Assembly: GCF_943193015.1 (NCBI RefSeq)
Contig: NZ_CALPCM010000070.1
Span: 1 to 7,860, forward strand
Reading direction: 5' to 3'
Origin: Hominisplanchenecus_A murintestinalis
GTDB lineage: Bacteria > Bacillota > Clostridia > Lachnospirales > Lachnospiraceae
DNA: 7,860 bases
Part shown: positions 1 to 6,637 of the stretch, piece after piece
Layout of the letters: each line of letters begins with the position of its first letter
Numbering within the stretch: position 1 is the stretch's first letter
Translations under genes and position numbers: made by a program
Notes under the pieces: model-generated
Databases searched by the model: none
The model's input: the letters and a program-made list of their open reading frames with translations, nothing else
What the model was told of the DNA's origin: nothing

Positions 1-1
1 T

Positions 2-61
2 GTCGATGACCTGCGGGCTGAAATTGAGAAGATACCTGCGCCGCCTCCTGTTTGTTGCTAA
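2..61 (+). CDS. possible C-terminal tail of a gene entering from the left edge
   Basis: A reading frame open from the window edge ends in TAA at 59-61 and gives a 19-residue tail beginning VDDLRAEIEKIP and ending in two cysteines. The amphipathic, helix-like start and the position, pointing at the 3' end of rlmH about 300 bases away, would suit the tail of a tyrosine integrase of an element inserted at rlmH. That is inference only, because no catalytic residues are visible. A second plus-strand frame (3-128, 41 codons) is also open and cannot be excluded, so the tail may be a chance frame. Confidence 0.2.
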   Translation, partial: VDDLRAEIEKIPAPPPVCC

Positions 62-74
62 CGTGTTGCTAACC
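53..74. repeat. 11-bp direct tandem repeat, two copies
   Basis: TGTTGCTAACG at 53-63 is followed immediately by TGTTGCTAACC at 64-74, so ten of eleven bases are identical. The period is close to one helical turn, as is common for paired binding sites of a DNA-binding protein. It overlaps the stop of the possible plus-strand tail. If an integrase gene does end here, the pair could be arm-type integrase sites, but nothing in the window tests that. Confidence 0.5.
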
Positions 75-166
75 GTTCACATTTATCGGGCTTTTCAACC
101 GCTCATACAAAACTATCCAAATCCCTGAAAACCCTGTATTTATGCGGGTTAAGACCGTTTCCCCGC

Positions 167-376
167 TTATTTCCTACATTCTTTGATGTTTCTCCGATTT
201 AAAATCTCCTTAATTCTGTAGAACTTTGAGAAATACGAAAATTTTGATTCAAACACATTTGCGCTGCTTGCTACATTCATAGAATAGCTCATGCCAAAGT
301 CTTCCTCACCCGCACCATAGAAATAGTTGTAATCATACGTATCTTGGGGAACATAATTCCCCTGCCGTTTTCGCCC
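167..376 (-). pseudogene. 69-codon orphan reading frame directly after rlmH, in the rlmH frame
   Basis: Immediately after the TAA of rlmH, in the same frame, 69 sense codons run to a TAA at 167-169. The product looks protein-like: an aromatic and acidic first part (YVPQDTYDYNYFYGAGEEDF), a Ser/Asn/Ala-rich middle and a basic, helix-prone end (KFYRIKEILNRR). No start codon lies near its beginning. The first in-frame ATG is at 290-292, preceded by a modest AGGAA about nine bases upstream, which would leave a 41-residue protein. I do not recognise the family. It may be the 3' remnant of a gene whose front was lost when foreign DNA joined here, a small real gene from the internal ATG, or (least likely) a readthrough extension of RlmH. 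Confidence 0.35.
346..362. repeat. perfect inverted repeat just beyond the rlmH stop
   Basis: GGGGAA (346-351) and TTCCCC (357-362) are perfect complements around a 5-base loop, giving a 6-bp hairpin that starts 14 bases past the rlmH stop. Neither side is followed by a clean T-run, so it is a poor intrinsic terminator. It lies inside the orphan reading frame and next to the attachment-like end of rlmH, so it could be a leftover terminator stem or part of an integration site. Confidence 0.5.
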
Positions 377-394
377 TTACTTGTGATATGGTTC
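377..394 (-). other. rlmH 3' end resembling the SCC-type attachment site
   Basis: The last 18 bases of rlmH read GAACCATATCACAAGTAA on the minus strand. Compared with the staphylococcal SCC insertion site as I recall it (GAAGCTTATCATAAGTAA), 15 of 18 positions agree. Much of this follows from the conserved protein end (E-x-Y-H-K), so the likeness alone is not proof of integration. No second copy is present elsewhere in the window. The unusual sequence just past the stop is what makes the site worth marking. Confidence 0.3.
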
Positions 395-856
395 ACGCAT
401 CATAATCCGGTACCCCCGATAGATTTGCTCCAGCAGAATCATTCGCATCATCTGATGCGGAAATGTCATTTTCGAAAAACTTAAAAGATAATCCGCCCTT
501 CGCATCACTTCATCTGACAACCCCAGTGAGCCGCCGATAACAAAAACCAGACTGCTCTCTCCCTGTATTCCCAAATTCTCTACCAGCTTTGACAGCTCTA
601 TGGAATCCAGCATCTTCCCCTGTATCGCCAATGCAACGACATAATCACCTTCCCTGATATATTTCAGCAGACGTCTGCCTTCCGTCTCTTTAATCTGTGC
701 CTCCACAGCATCGCCCGCTTTATCCGGCGTCTTTTCATCTGCCACTTCCACAATCTCCAGCTTACAGTAACGGCTCAGCCGTTTTGCATATTCACTGATT
801 CCCTGAACCAGATATTTTTCCTTGATTTTCCCTACGGCTAACAAAGTAATCCTCAT
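377..856 (-). CDS. rlmH: 23S rRNA (pseudouridine(1915)-N(3))-methyltransferase RlmH
   Basis: RlmH uses S-adenosylmethionine to methylate N3 of pseudouridine 1915 in helix 69 of 23S rRNA, acting on assembled 70S ribosomes. The 159-residue length is exactly typical of the family. The SPOUT trefoil-knot region is intact: the glycine-rich SAM loop FVIGGSLGLSDEV at residues 105-117, then the knot segment SFSKMTFPHQMMRMILLEQIYRG at about 126-148, and the usual C-terminal REPYHK. The start ATG at 854-856 has an AAAGG ribosome binding site seven bases upstream. The gene lies downstream of the nfn operon, but a strong terminator sits in the 66-base gap and I see no clear promoter there. Expression may therefore depend on readthrough or an unrecognised promoter. 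Its 3' end is a known integration target in staphylococci. Confidence 0.97.
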   Translation of the reverse strand: MRITLLAVGKIKEKYLVQGISEYAKRLSRYCKLEIVEVADEKTPDKAGDAVEAQIKETEGRRLLKYIREGDYVVALAIQGKMLDSIELSKLVENLGIQGESSLVFVIGGSLGLSDEVMRRADYLLSFSKMTFPHQMMRMILLEQIYRGYRIMMREPYHK

Positions 857-883
857 AAATCCGCCTTTCTTAAATCCTTTACG

Positions 884-914
884 AAAAAACAGGGATGGAG
901 TTTTTCTCCATCCC
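884..914 (-). terminator. intrinsic terminator after the nfn operon, probably bidirectional
   Basis: GGGATGGAG (892-900) and CTCCATCCC (906-914) form a perfect 9-bp stem with a 5-base loop. On the minus strand the stem is followed by TG and then six T (complement of 884-889), a textbook Rho-independent terminator nine bases past the stop of the Dabb gene. The plus strand also has CTTTT after the stem, so it may work in both directions. It separates the nfn operon from rlmH. Confidence 0.88.
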
Positions 915-922
915 CTTTTACA

Positions 923-1225
923 TTATTCTTCGAAATCAATTGCTGTTCTATTGCACACAAAAGGACGTACATACGTATCTGCCACCTTCACATGCTCAGG
1001 ATGTGTTGCATACGCTTTCAAATCCTCCGGTGTGTTATGCTCTGTCAGAAGCACCATATCGTGGGTACTGGACGGCAGCAGATCTGCGACAAATCTTGCA
1101 GAAACCAGCCCCGGCACTTTGCCTGCCAGCGCTTCCAGATGCTCAGCCATAGCAGCCTTCAGCTCCGGCTTCTTCGCTTCCTCCACTTCTTCTTTAAAGC
1201 ACCATGTTACAATATGTCTAACCAT
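923..1225 (-). CDS. Dabb (stress-responsive alpha/beta-barrel) domain protein
   Basis: This 100-residue protein is a single Dabb domain, a ferredoxin-like fold that forms dimeric barrels. Visible family marks are the opening MVRHIVTWCFKEE with its early histidine, the helix ending in LAGKVPGL at about 32-39, HDMVLLTEHNTPEDL at about 55-69, and the signature YATHPEHVKVADTYV at about 72-86. Family members range from plant stress proteins to enzymes of polyketide and aromatic chemistry, and most bacterial stand-alone copies have no assigned reaction. I therefore do not name one. The AAAGGAG ribosome binding site (1233-1239) overlaps the nfnB stop codon, and the genes are only 12 bases apart, so it is very likely co-translated with nfnAB. 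That suggests a link to redox metabolism, as inference. A strong terminator follows it. Confidence 0.9.
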   Translation of the reverse strand: MVRHIVTWCFKEEVEEAKKPELKAAMAEHLEALAGKVPGLVSARFVADLLPSSTHDMVLLTEHNTPEDLKAYATHPEHVKVADTYVRPFVCNRTAIDFEE

Positions 1226-1237
1226 AAAGGCTCTCCT

Positions 1238-2626
1238 TTACTTATTCGATAAGAACTCATGAATGCCCTTTGCCGCAGCTTTTCCGGCGCCCATAGCCAG
1301 GATAACTGTCGCTGCGCCTGTCACGGCGTCTCCTCCTGCAAATACGCCTTCTTTCGATGTCTGTCCATTCTCCTCGCTGGCAATGATACATTTTCTCTTA
1401 TTCGTATCCAGGCCGATTGTCGTGGACGAAATCAACGGATTCGGCGAAGTACCCAGCGACATGATAACCGTGTCAAGCTCAAGCTCGAACTCTGACCCCG
1501 GAATTGCCACAGGACGCCTTCTACCCGAAGCATCCGGCTCACCCAACTCCATGCGGATACATTTCATTCCCCTGACTGCATCGTTCTCATCTACCAAAAT
1601 TTCTGTAGGATTCGTCAGCAAATCGAAGATAACTCCTTCTTCTTTCGCATGATGAACCTCCTCCACACGCGCCGGAAGCTCTGCTTCGCTCCGCCTGTAG
1701 ACAATATGTACCTCTGCCCCTAAACGCAGAGCCGTCCTTGCGGCATCCATAGCCACGTTTCCGCCGCCTACTACCGCTACCTTTTTACCCCGTGCAATCG
1801 GCGTATCATAATTCTCATCAAAAGCTTTCATCAGATTATTTCTTGTAAGGTACTCATTTGCGGAAAATACACCGTTTGCATTCTCACCCGGAATTCCCAT
1901 GAACATCGGAAGCCCTGCGCCGGAACCAATAAATACCGCCTCAAAGCCTTCATCTTCCAGCAATTCATCAATCGTTGTCGATTTGCCAATGATTACATTT
2001 GTCTCAATCTTAACGCCCAATGCCTTTACGTTTTCTACCTCCGCAGCTACGACTTCACTCTTCGGAAGACGGAACTCCGGTATTCCGTATACCAGAACGC
2101 CGCCAGCCTCGTGCAGAGCCTCAAAAATCGTTACATCATATCCCAGCTTCGCCAAATCCCCTGCGCATGTCAAACCGGAAGGACCTGAACCGATAACGGC
2201 TACCTTATGGCCGTTCTTCTCAACGGAAACGCTCGGCTTAACATTATTTTCTCTCGCCCAGTCAGCCACAAAGCGCTCCAGCTTACCAATAGAAATCGGC
2301 TCGCCCTTAATACCGCGGATACATTTTCCTTCACACTGGCTCTCCTGCGGACATACGCGCCCACAGATAGCAGGCAGGGCGCTGGACTCAGAAATAACCT
2401 GGTAAGCCGCCTCTATATTTCCTTCTTTTACTTCATGTATGAATGCCGGAATATTGATAGATACCGGACATCCCTGTACGCATTTTGCATTTTTACAGTT
2501 AATGCAGCGCGCAGCCTCTTCCATCGCTTCCTCTTTGTTATATCCCAGGCATACTTCCTCAAAGTTTGCAGCCCTCACGTTCGGAGCCTGCTCTCTTACA
2601 GGAACCTTCTTCAATACGTCAGCCAT
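1238..2626 (-). CDS. nfnB: NfnB-like NADPH-binding flavoprotein subunit (GltD/GltA-type)
   Basis: This 462-residue protein matches the larger subunit of NADH-dependent reduced ferredoxin:NADP+ oxidoreductase, often annotated as glutamate synthase small subunit (gltA/gltD). The N-terminal iron-sulfur domain has two cysteine sets, C41-x2-C-x4-C-x3-C53P and C88-x3-C-x5-C-x3-C102, fitting two [4Fe-4S] clusters. Then come an FAD Rossmann motif VIGSGPSG (144-151), a second nucleotide motif VAVVGGGNVAMD (283-294) with the basic YRRSEAELPA stretch (310-319) expected for NADPH, and the FAD-binding end GVFAGGDAVTGAATV (427-441). There is no glutamate synthase large subunit nearby. The partner is an NfnA-like gene, so the Nfn reading is preferred over glutamate synthase. 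The ATG shares one base with the nfnA stop (TAATG), with GGAGGTGA six bases upstream, indicating translational coupling. Cytoplasmic. Confidence 0.9.
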   Translation of the reverse strand: MADVLKKVPVREQAPNVRAANFEEVCLGYNKEEAMEEAARCINCKNAKCVQGCPVSINIPAFIHEVKEGNIEAAYQVISESSALPAICGRVCPQESQCEGKCIRGIKGEPISIGKLERFVADWARENNVKPSVSVEKNGHKVAVIGSGPSGLTCAGDLAKLGYDVTIFEALHEAGGVLVYGIPEFRLPKSEVVAAEVENVKALGVKIETNVIIGKSTTIDELLEDEGFEAVFIGSGAGLPMFMGIPGENANGVFSANEYLTRNNLMKAFDENYDTPIARGKKVAVVGGGNVAMDAARTALRLGAEVHIVYRRSEAELPARVEEVHHAKEEGVIFDLLTNPTEILVDENDAVRGMKCIRMELGEPDASGRRRPVAIPGSEFELELDTVIMSLGTSPNPLISSTTIGLDTNKRKCIIASEENGQTSKEGVFAGGDAVTGAATVILAMGAGKAAAKGIHEFLSNK

Positions 2627-3516
2627 TATTCGTCACCTCCACAATTTCCGCATCCGCCATGATGGGTATCGCCCTCACGCTCTTTCAGCAGCGCTCTTCC
2701 CTCTGTTGTCCTATACATCTGCTGTCTCTTCATCGCTTCATCAAAATTAATCAAATGACCGTCAAACTCCGGTCCATCCACGCAGGCAAACTTCACTTCA
2801 TCTCCCACAGTCAGACGGCAGGCACCGCACATCCCCGTACCGTCTACCATAATTGGATTCATGCTGACAACTGTCGGTATATTCAATTTTTTCGTCGTCA
2901 GGCAGCAGAACTTCATCATAATCATCGGCCCAATCGCGATGCAGACGTCGTAGCTCTTTCCTTCCTCAGTAACCAAATCCTCGATAACTTTTGTCACCAT
3001 TCCGCTTCTGCCATAAGAACCATCGTCCGTCGTTATGTACAGATTTCCGGCAACCGCCTTCATCTCTTCCTCAAGAATAATCAAATCTTTCGTCTTAGCG
3101 CCTACAATAACGTCCGCGTCAATGCCCTGCTCATGCAGCCATTTTACCTGAGGATATACAGGCGCTGTTCCCACGCCTCCGGCTACAAAAAGAATCTTTT
3201 TCTTCTTCACTTCCTCCAAATCATCCGTACACAGCTCAGACGGTTTTCCCAGAGGTCCGACAAAATCCCGGAAAGAATCTCCGGCTTTCAGATGCGCAAA
3301 CCTCTCCGTCGACGCGCCGATAATCTGGAATACAATCGTAATCGTGCCTGCTTCCCTGTCGTAATCGCAGATAGTAAGGGGAACTCTCTCACCCTTCTCA
3401 TCAATCTTTGCGATAATAAACTGTCCCGGCAGACAATGTTTCGCAATACGGGGCGCCTCCACATCCATTAAGTAGATCGGCCCTGTAAGCTGTTCCGCTT
3501 TTTTAATCAGATACAT
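2626..3516 (-). CDS. nfnA: NfnA-like FAD/[2Fe-2S] NADH-binding subunit
   Basis: This 296-residue protein belongs to the ferredoxin-NADP reductase-like family annotated as sulfide/dihydroorotate dehydrogenase-like (PyrK, HydG, NfnA). It has an FAD-barrel motif RVPLTICDYD (44-53), a nucleotide-binding loop VAGGVGTAPVYP (111-122), CIAIGP (192-197), and a [2Fe-2S] region with MCGACRL (229-235) and a third cysteine at 245. Asp225 precedes the cluster, and an aspartate ligand is known in the Nfn family. With NfnB it should form the complex that couples NADH and reduced ferredoxin to NADP+ in an electron-bifurcating, reversible way. The C-terminus is histidine, cysteine and glycine rich (HHGGCGNCGG), a possible extra metal site. 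It is the first gene of the operon, with AGGAGG six bases before ATG and a strong promoter upstream. No pyrD lies next to it, which argues against PyrK. Confidence 0.9.
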   Translation of the reverse strand: MYLIKKAEQLTGPIYLMDVEAPRIAKHCLPGQFIIAKIDEKGERVPLTICDYDREAGTITIVFQIIGASTERFAHLKAGDSFRDFVGPLGKPSELCTDDLEEVKKKKILFVAGGVGTAPVYPQVKWLHEQGIDADVIVGAKTKDLIILEEEMKAVAGNLYITTDDGSYGRSGMVTKVIEDLVTEEGKSYDVCIAIGPMIMMKFCCLTTKKLNIPTVVSMNPIMVDGTGMCGACRLTVGDEVKFACVDGPEFDGHLINFDEAMKRQQMYRTTEGRALLKEREGDTHHGGCGNCGGDE

Positions 3517-3562
3517 GACTCTCCTCCTGTTTTCTCTTAAAATGAATAATTACGCTGTTTTC

Positions 3563-3591
3563 AGTATAAAACAATCATGTCGAAATTTCAA
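3563..3591 (-). promoter_or_regulatory. sigma-A-type promoter of the nfnA-nfnB-Dabb operon
   Basis: On the minus strand TTGAAA (3586-3591) and TATACT (3563-3568) are separated by exactly 17 bases, both close to the housekeeping consensus. The predicted start of transcription is near 3556, leaving a leader of about 40 bases before the nfnA ATG. No operator-like palindrome is obvious around it. I see no convincing terminator for ftsK in this 139-base gap, so some ftsK transcripts may also enter the operon. Confidence 0.75.
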
Positions 3592-3655
3592 TCTAAAAAT
3601 AATTCCCGTGTGCCTTCCTGCGTGCATATTTGTACTCCGATTATTTTCTAAACTG

Positions 3656-6583
3656 TCACGATTCTTCCAGGTACTGTTCAAATTCTTCCATGGACATCAA
3701 TACTTTCCTGGGCTTTGTGCCTTCCTCCGGCCCTACCACGCCTGCCTCGCAAAGCTGATCCATAATCCGCGCCGCACGGTTAAAGCCAATCTTAAATACC
3801 CTCTGGAGCATCCCGATAGACGCTTTTTCCTTTTCAATGATAAACTTCCCTGCCTCTGCAAAATGAGAATCTACATCACTGCCGCCCGCTGCCTGCTGTA
3901 CTTTGGTTATCTGTTCTTCCACTTTATTATCATAGCCTGCGCTGCTGAATCCCTGCTGAGACAAAAATTCTACCACTTTCCCCACTTCATCATCCGACAC
4001 AAACGCCCCCTGCACCCTGGCAGGTTTCTGATAGCCCTGAGGATAGAACAGACAGTCACCCTTGCCCAGCAGTTTCTCTGCCCCGTGCATATCAATAATT
4101 GTGCGCGAATCTACGCCGGAAGATACTGCAAATGCAATCCTTGAAGGCATATTTGCCTTAATGAGTCCGGTAATGACATTCACAGAAGGCCGCTGTGTGG
4201 CAATAATCAGATGGATACCTGCAGCCCTGGCAAGCTGTGCCAGACGGCAGATAGAATCCTCCACTTCACCGGGAGCCACCATCATCAGGTCTGCCAGCTC
4301 ATCTACAATAATCACTATCTGCGGCAGTTTCTCCGGCTTGCCCTCCTCATCGATATTCTGGATAGACTCTATTTTCGCATTGTATCCTTTCAAGTCGCGC
4401 ACATTCAAATCCGCAAACTTCTTGTAACGCTCCGTCATCTCAGCAACGCCCCAGTTCAACGCCCCCGCCGCCTTTTTCGGATCCGTCACAACAGGGATAT
4501 ACAAATGAGGAATTCCATTATACACACTTAGCTCTACCACCTTCGGATCAATCATGATAAGCTTTACATCCTCTGGTTTCGCTTTATATAAGATACTCAT
4601 AATAATTGTATTGATGCACACTGATTTTCCCGACCCCGTAGCGCCTGCAATCAGCAGATGGGGCATTTTCGCAATATCTGTCACAACTACTTTCCCTGCA
4701 ATATCCTTCCCCGCAGCAAATGCCAGATTGGACGGATGATTCTGAAAATCCGAAGATTCCAGAAGTTCCCGCAGCATAACAGGACTGTTTTCTTTATTAG
4801 GAACTTCAATCCCCACTGCCGCTTTTCCCGGAATCGGCGCTTCAATCCGGATATCTGCAGCTGCCAGGTTCAACTTGATATCATCTGCCAGATTTACAAT
4901 CCTGCTTACTTTCACGCCCTGTTTGGGCGCCAGTTCATACCGAGTGACAGAAGGTCCGCAGCTCACGTTCGTCACGCTGACCTCTACGCCAAAATCATGT
5001 AAAGTCTTCTGCAGCTTCGCAGCAGTCTCCTGCAGTTCTCTGCCTGCTCCCGCCATTTTCCCTCTGCCGGGTTTTTTTAGTAAGTCAATCGGAGGAAATA
5101 CATACTCCGGAGGCGGCGCCTGTACCTGCTCTTCAATTTCCTGCGCCACTGCCTGCACTCCTTCTTCCTGCTCCTCCTTTGAAGAGCGCGGTTTCTTCTC
5201 TATTTTCCCGGCGCTTTTCTCCAGAACAGCCCCTTTACTCTCTGTCCGCAAAACTTCTGCAGATTCCTCCTGACCGGAAATCTCTGTATACTCTTCTTCA
5301 TCTTCCGGTGAAATCCCCGTAAACTCATCTCCGCCTTCGAGCGAAATTCCCATAAATTCTCCTTCGCTCTCCGTCAAAATCCCCGTAAACTTTTCTTCAT
5401 AATCCTGCAAGTTCTCTGCTGATCCCTTTTCATCCCTCTGGAAACTTTCTGTAACGCTCTCTTCCTCCTGATATGTGAAACCTGAATACATATCTATCGC
5501 CTCTGACAACGGAACTTCTATATATTCCTCCTCATCAGCTCCATACAATCCTTCTATCCGATAGGAAAGTTCTGGTTCCTCTGTCTCCTCTTCTGCCTCA
5601 TCTTTTTTCTCTTCAATGCTTTTCACTGAAATAAACTCTTCGGGCATCTCCCGTATAAGCTTACGCCTCTGGCGGGACTTCTCTGGCACTGCCTCTCTCC
5701 GTCCATTCCCCATCACGCCTGCATTTTCCTGAAACATTTCCGGCACCTGAATCTCTTTTTCCGGTTCAGGCTGTGCCGCTGCCTCCGTATCACTCTTCTC
5801 TTCAGCCAATCCTGACCTAAGCATAATCTGATCCAGTTCTTCAAGAAGCTGTCTCTTCTCTTCCTCGAATTTTCGTGTGCGCTCCATCTGCCGCCGTTCT
5901 TTACGGATAGCCGCTTTCTCACGCCGCCGCTCTGCATCTCTTTTTGCCGTCTCATACACCTTATTTCCACTGTTTCGCATCCCGGCAAACAATGATTTCT
6001 CTGTAATGAGAACCACGCAGATAATACTCAAGATAATCAAAACCGCATAGGCTCCTGCGATTCCTATTCCGGATTCCAAAGGTCTGCACAGCAAGCCTCC
6101 GATAATTCCGCCGCCTGTTTTCAGTTCTGAGCTGTCCCTAAAATAATCTAAAAAATCCCTCGTCATATCATTACCGTTTGTTATTAGCTCTGTTAATGCA
6201 CAAAGGCAAAGCCACAACACCAGAATCGCCCCAAACTTTATCCACGCAACTGTATTCCCCTTATTCGAAATCATAAATGCTACGGTAAATAAAAAAGCCA
6301 GAGGAAGCAGATAAGACAAAAATCCAAATACCCCAAACAAAAAACCGCTGACTGCATCGCCAATAATTCCACCAAATCCAATATTACTGATAAACATGAG
6401 AATAGCCAGCGCCAATCCCAGCCAAAGCATTACTTCATCCCTAATCGTAATTCCGGACGCTGCCTTCATCTGGCCTCCGCTCTTTTTCAAAGTTGTCGTT
6501 TTCTTTCGGCTCACAGCAGTTTTTGACGCTGTGGACTTCTTCTTTGGCTGAACTGATTTTCCTGTCGCTTTCTTTCCTGCCAT
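3656..6583 (-). CDS. ftsK: FtsK/SpoIIIE-family DNA translocase
   Basis: This 975-residue membrane-anchored, ATP-driven DNA pump clears and segregates chromosome termini at the division septum, or moves DNA into the forespore in spore formers. The N-terminus is lysine and serine rich (1-40), followed by about four membrane segments between 51 and 195. A basic coiled-coil-like stretch (about 210-250, many Arg/Lys/Glu) leads into a long acidic linker (about 255-490) that holds an 11-residue tandem repeat. The motor follows: Walker A GATGSGKS (647-654), Walker B IVIIVDELADLM (756-767), then ATQRPSVNVITG (795-806). The C-terminal gamma winged helix (about 905-970, with VFKIGFNRAARIMDQL) reads polar DNA motifs. 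At 975 residues it is longer than the roughly 800 of SpoIIIE, because of the linker. The start has AGGAG (6590-6594) six bases upstream. FtsK and SpoIIIE cannot be told apart here. Confidence 0.97.
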   Translation of the reverse strand: MAGKKATGKSVQPKKKSTASKTAVSRKKTTTLKKSGGQMKAASGITIRDEVMLWLGLALAILMFISNIGFGGIIGDAVSGFLFGVFGFLSYLLPLAFLFTVAFMISNKGNTVAWIKFGAILVLWLCLCALTELITNGNDMTRDFLDYFRDSSELKTGGGIIGGLLCRPLESGIGIAGAYAVLIILSIICVVLITEKSLFAGMRNSGNKVYETAKRDAERRREKAAIRKERRQMERTRKFEEEKRQLLEELDQIMLRSGLAEEKSDTEAAAQPEPEKEIQVPEMFQENAGVMGNGRREAVPEKSRQRRKLIREMPEEFISVKSIEEKKDEAEEETEEPELSYRIEGLYGADEEEYIEVPLSEAIDMYSGFTYQEEESVTESFQRDEKGSAENLQDYEEKFTGILTESEGEFMGISLEGGDEFTGISPEDEEEYTEISGQEESAEVLRTESKGAVLEKSAGKIEKKPRSSKEEQEEGVQAVAQEIEEQVQAPPPEYVFPPIDLLKKPGRGKMAGAGRELQETAAKLQKTLHDFGVEVSVTNVSCGPSVTRYELAPKQGVKVSRIVNLADDIKLNLAAADIRIEAPIPGKAAVGIEVPNKENSPVMLRELLESSDFQNHPSNLAFAAGKDIAGKVVVTDIAKMPHLLIAGATGSGKSVCINTIIMSILYKAKPEDVKLIMIDPKVVELSVYNGIPHLYIPVVTDPKKAAGALNWGVAEMTERYKKFADLNVRDLKGYNAKIESIQNIDEEGKPEKLPQIVIIVDELADLMMVAPGEVEDSICRLAQLARAAGIHLIIATQRPSVNVITGLIKANMPSRIAFAVSSGVDSRTIIDMHGAEKLLGKGDCLFYPQGYQKPARVQGAFVSDDEVGKVVEFLSQQGFSSAGYDNKVEEQITKVQQAAGGSDVDSHFAEAGKFIIEKEKASIGMLQRVFKIGFNRAARIMDQLCEAGVVGPEEGTKPRKVLMSMEEFEQYLEES
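5264..5395 (-). repeat. four-copy 11-residue (33-base) tandem repeat in the ftsK linker
   Basis: Within the acidic linker, FTGI at residue 399, FMGI at 410, FTGI at 421 and YTEI at 432 recur at an exact 11-residue period, each followed by acidic residues. The general unit is [F/Y]-T-G-I-S-x-E-x-x-[E/D]-E. At DNA level the 15-base string aaatccccgtaaact occurs at 5311-5325 and again at 5377-5391, exactly 66 bases apart (two units). This suggests growth by duplication, while the other copies have drifted. Confidence 0.8.
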
Positions 6584-6608
6584 TTTTTACTCCTCTCTAA
6601 CAATTCAA

Positions 6609-6637
6609 TCTATAGGCTCCACAAACGGTCAAGCCAA
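6609..6637 (-). promoter_or_regulatory. weak candidate promoter of ftsK
   Basis: On the minus strand TTGGCT (6632-6637) and TATAGA (6609-6614) stand 17 bases apart, each matching four of six consensus bases. They sit 26 bases before the ftsK start and overlap the T-run of the uppP terminator. Spacing is right but the match is modest. An alternative is that ftsK relies on readthrough from uppP. Confidence 0.35.

Noticed and set aside
822..1262. Plus-strand frames over the Dabb gene and its terminator
   Set aside because: They run through a perfect terminator hairpin and antisense to a conserved Dabb domain, so they are shadows.
3392..3399. GAGAAGGG on the minus strand, the SpoIIIE recognition octamer of Bacillus
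   Set aside because: A single 8-base match in this length is compatible with chance, and it lies in ordinary nfnA codons. Only genome-wide skew would make it meaningful.
2566..3471. Plus-strand open frame of 301 codons antisense to nfnA
   Set aside because: The minus-strand frame carries clear FAD, NAD and [2Fe-2S] motifs. The antisense translation has no family features and no ribosome binding site.
1238..3516. Reading the pair as glutamate synthase plus PyrK
   Set aside because: There is no glutamate synthase large subunit and no pyrD adjacent. The overlapping pair with these cofactors fits NfnAB better.
3592..3655. Possible ftsK terminator from AAAATAAT (3596-3603) and ATTATTTT (3640-3647)
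   Set aside because: The stem is AT-only with a 36-base loop, too weak for an intrinsic terminator.
5713..5988. Second minus-strand frame of 91 codons inside ftsK
   Set aside because: It is an out-of-frame shadow of the charged linker of ftsK, rich in Arg and Lys from GA-rich codons, with no independent start signal.
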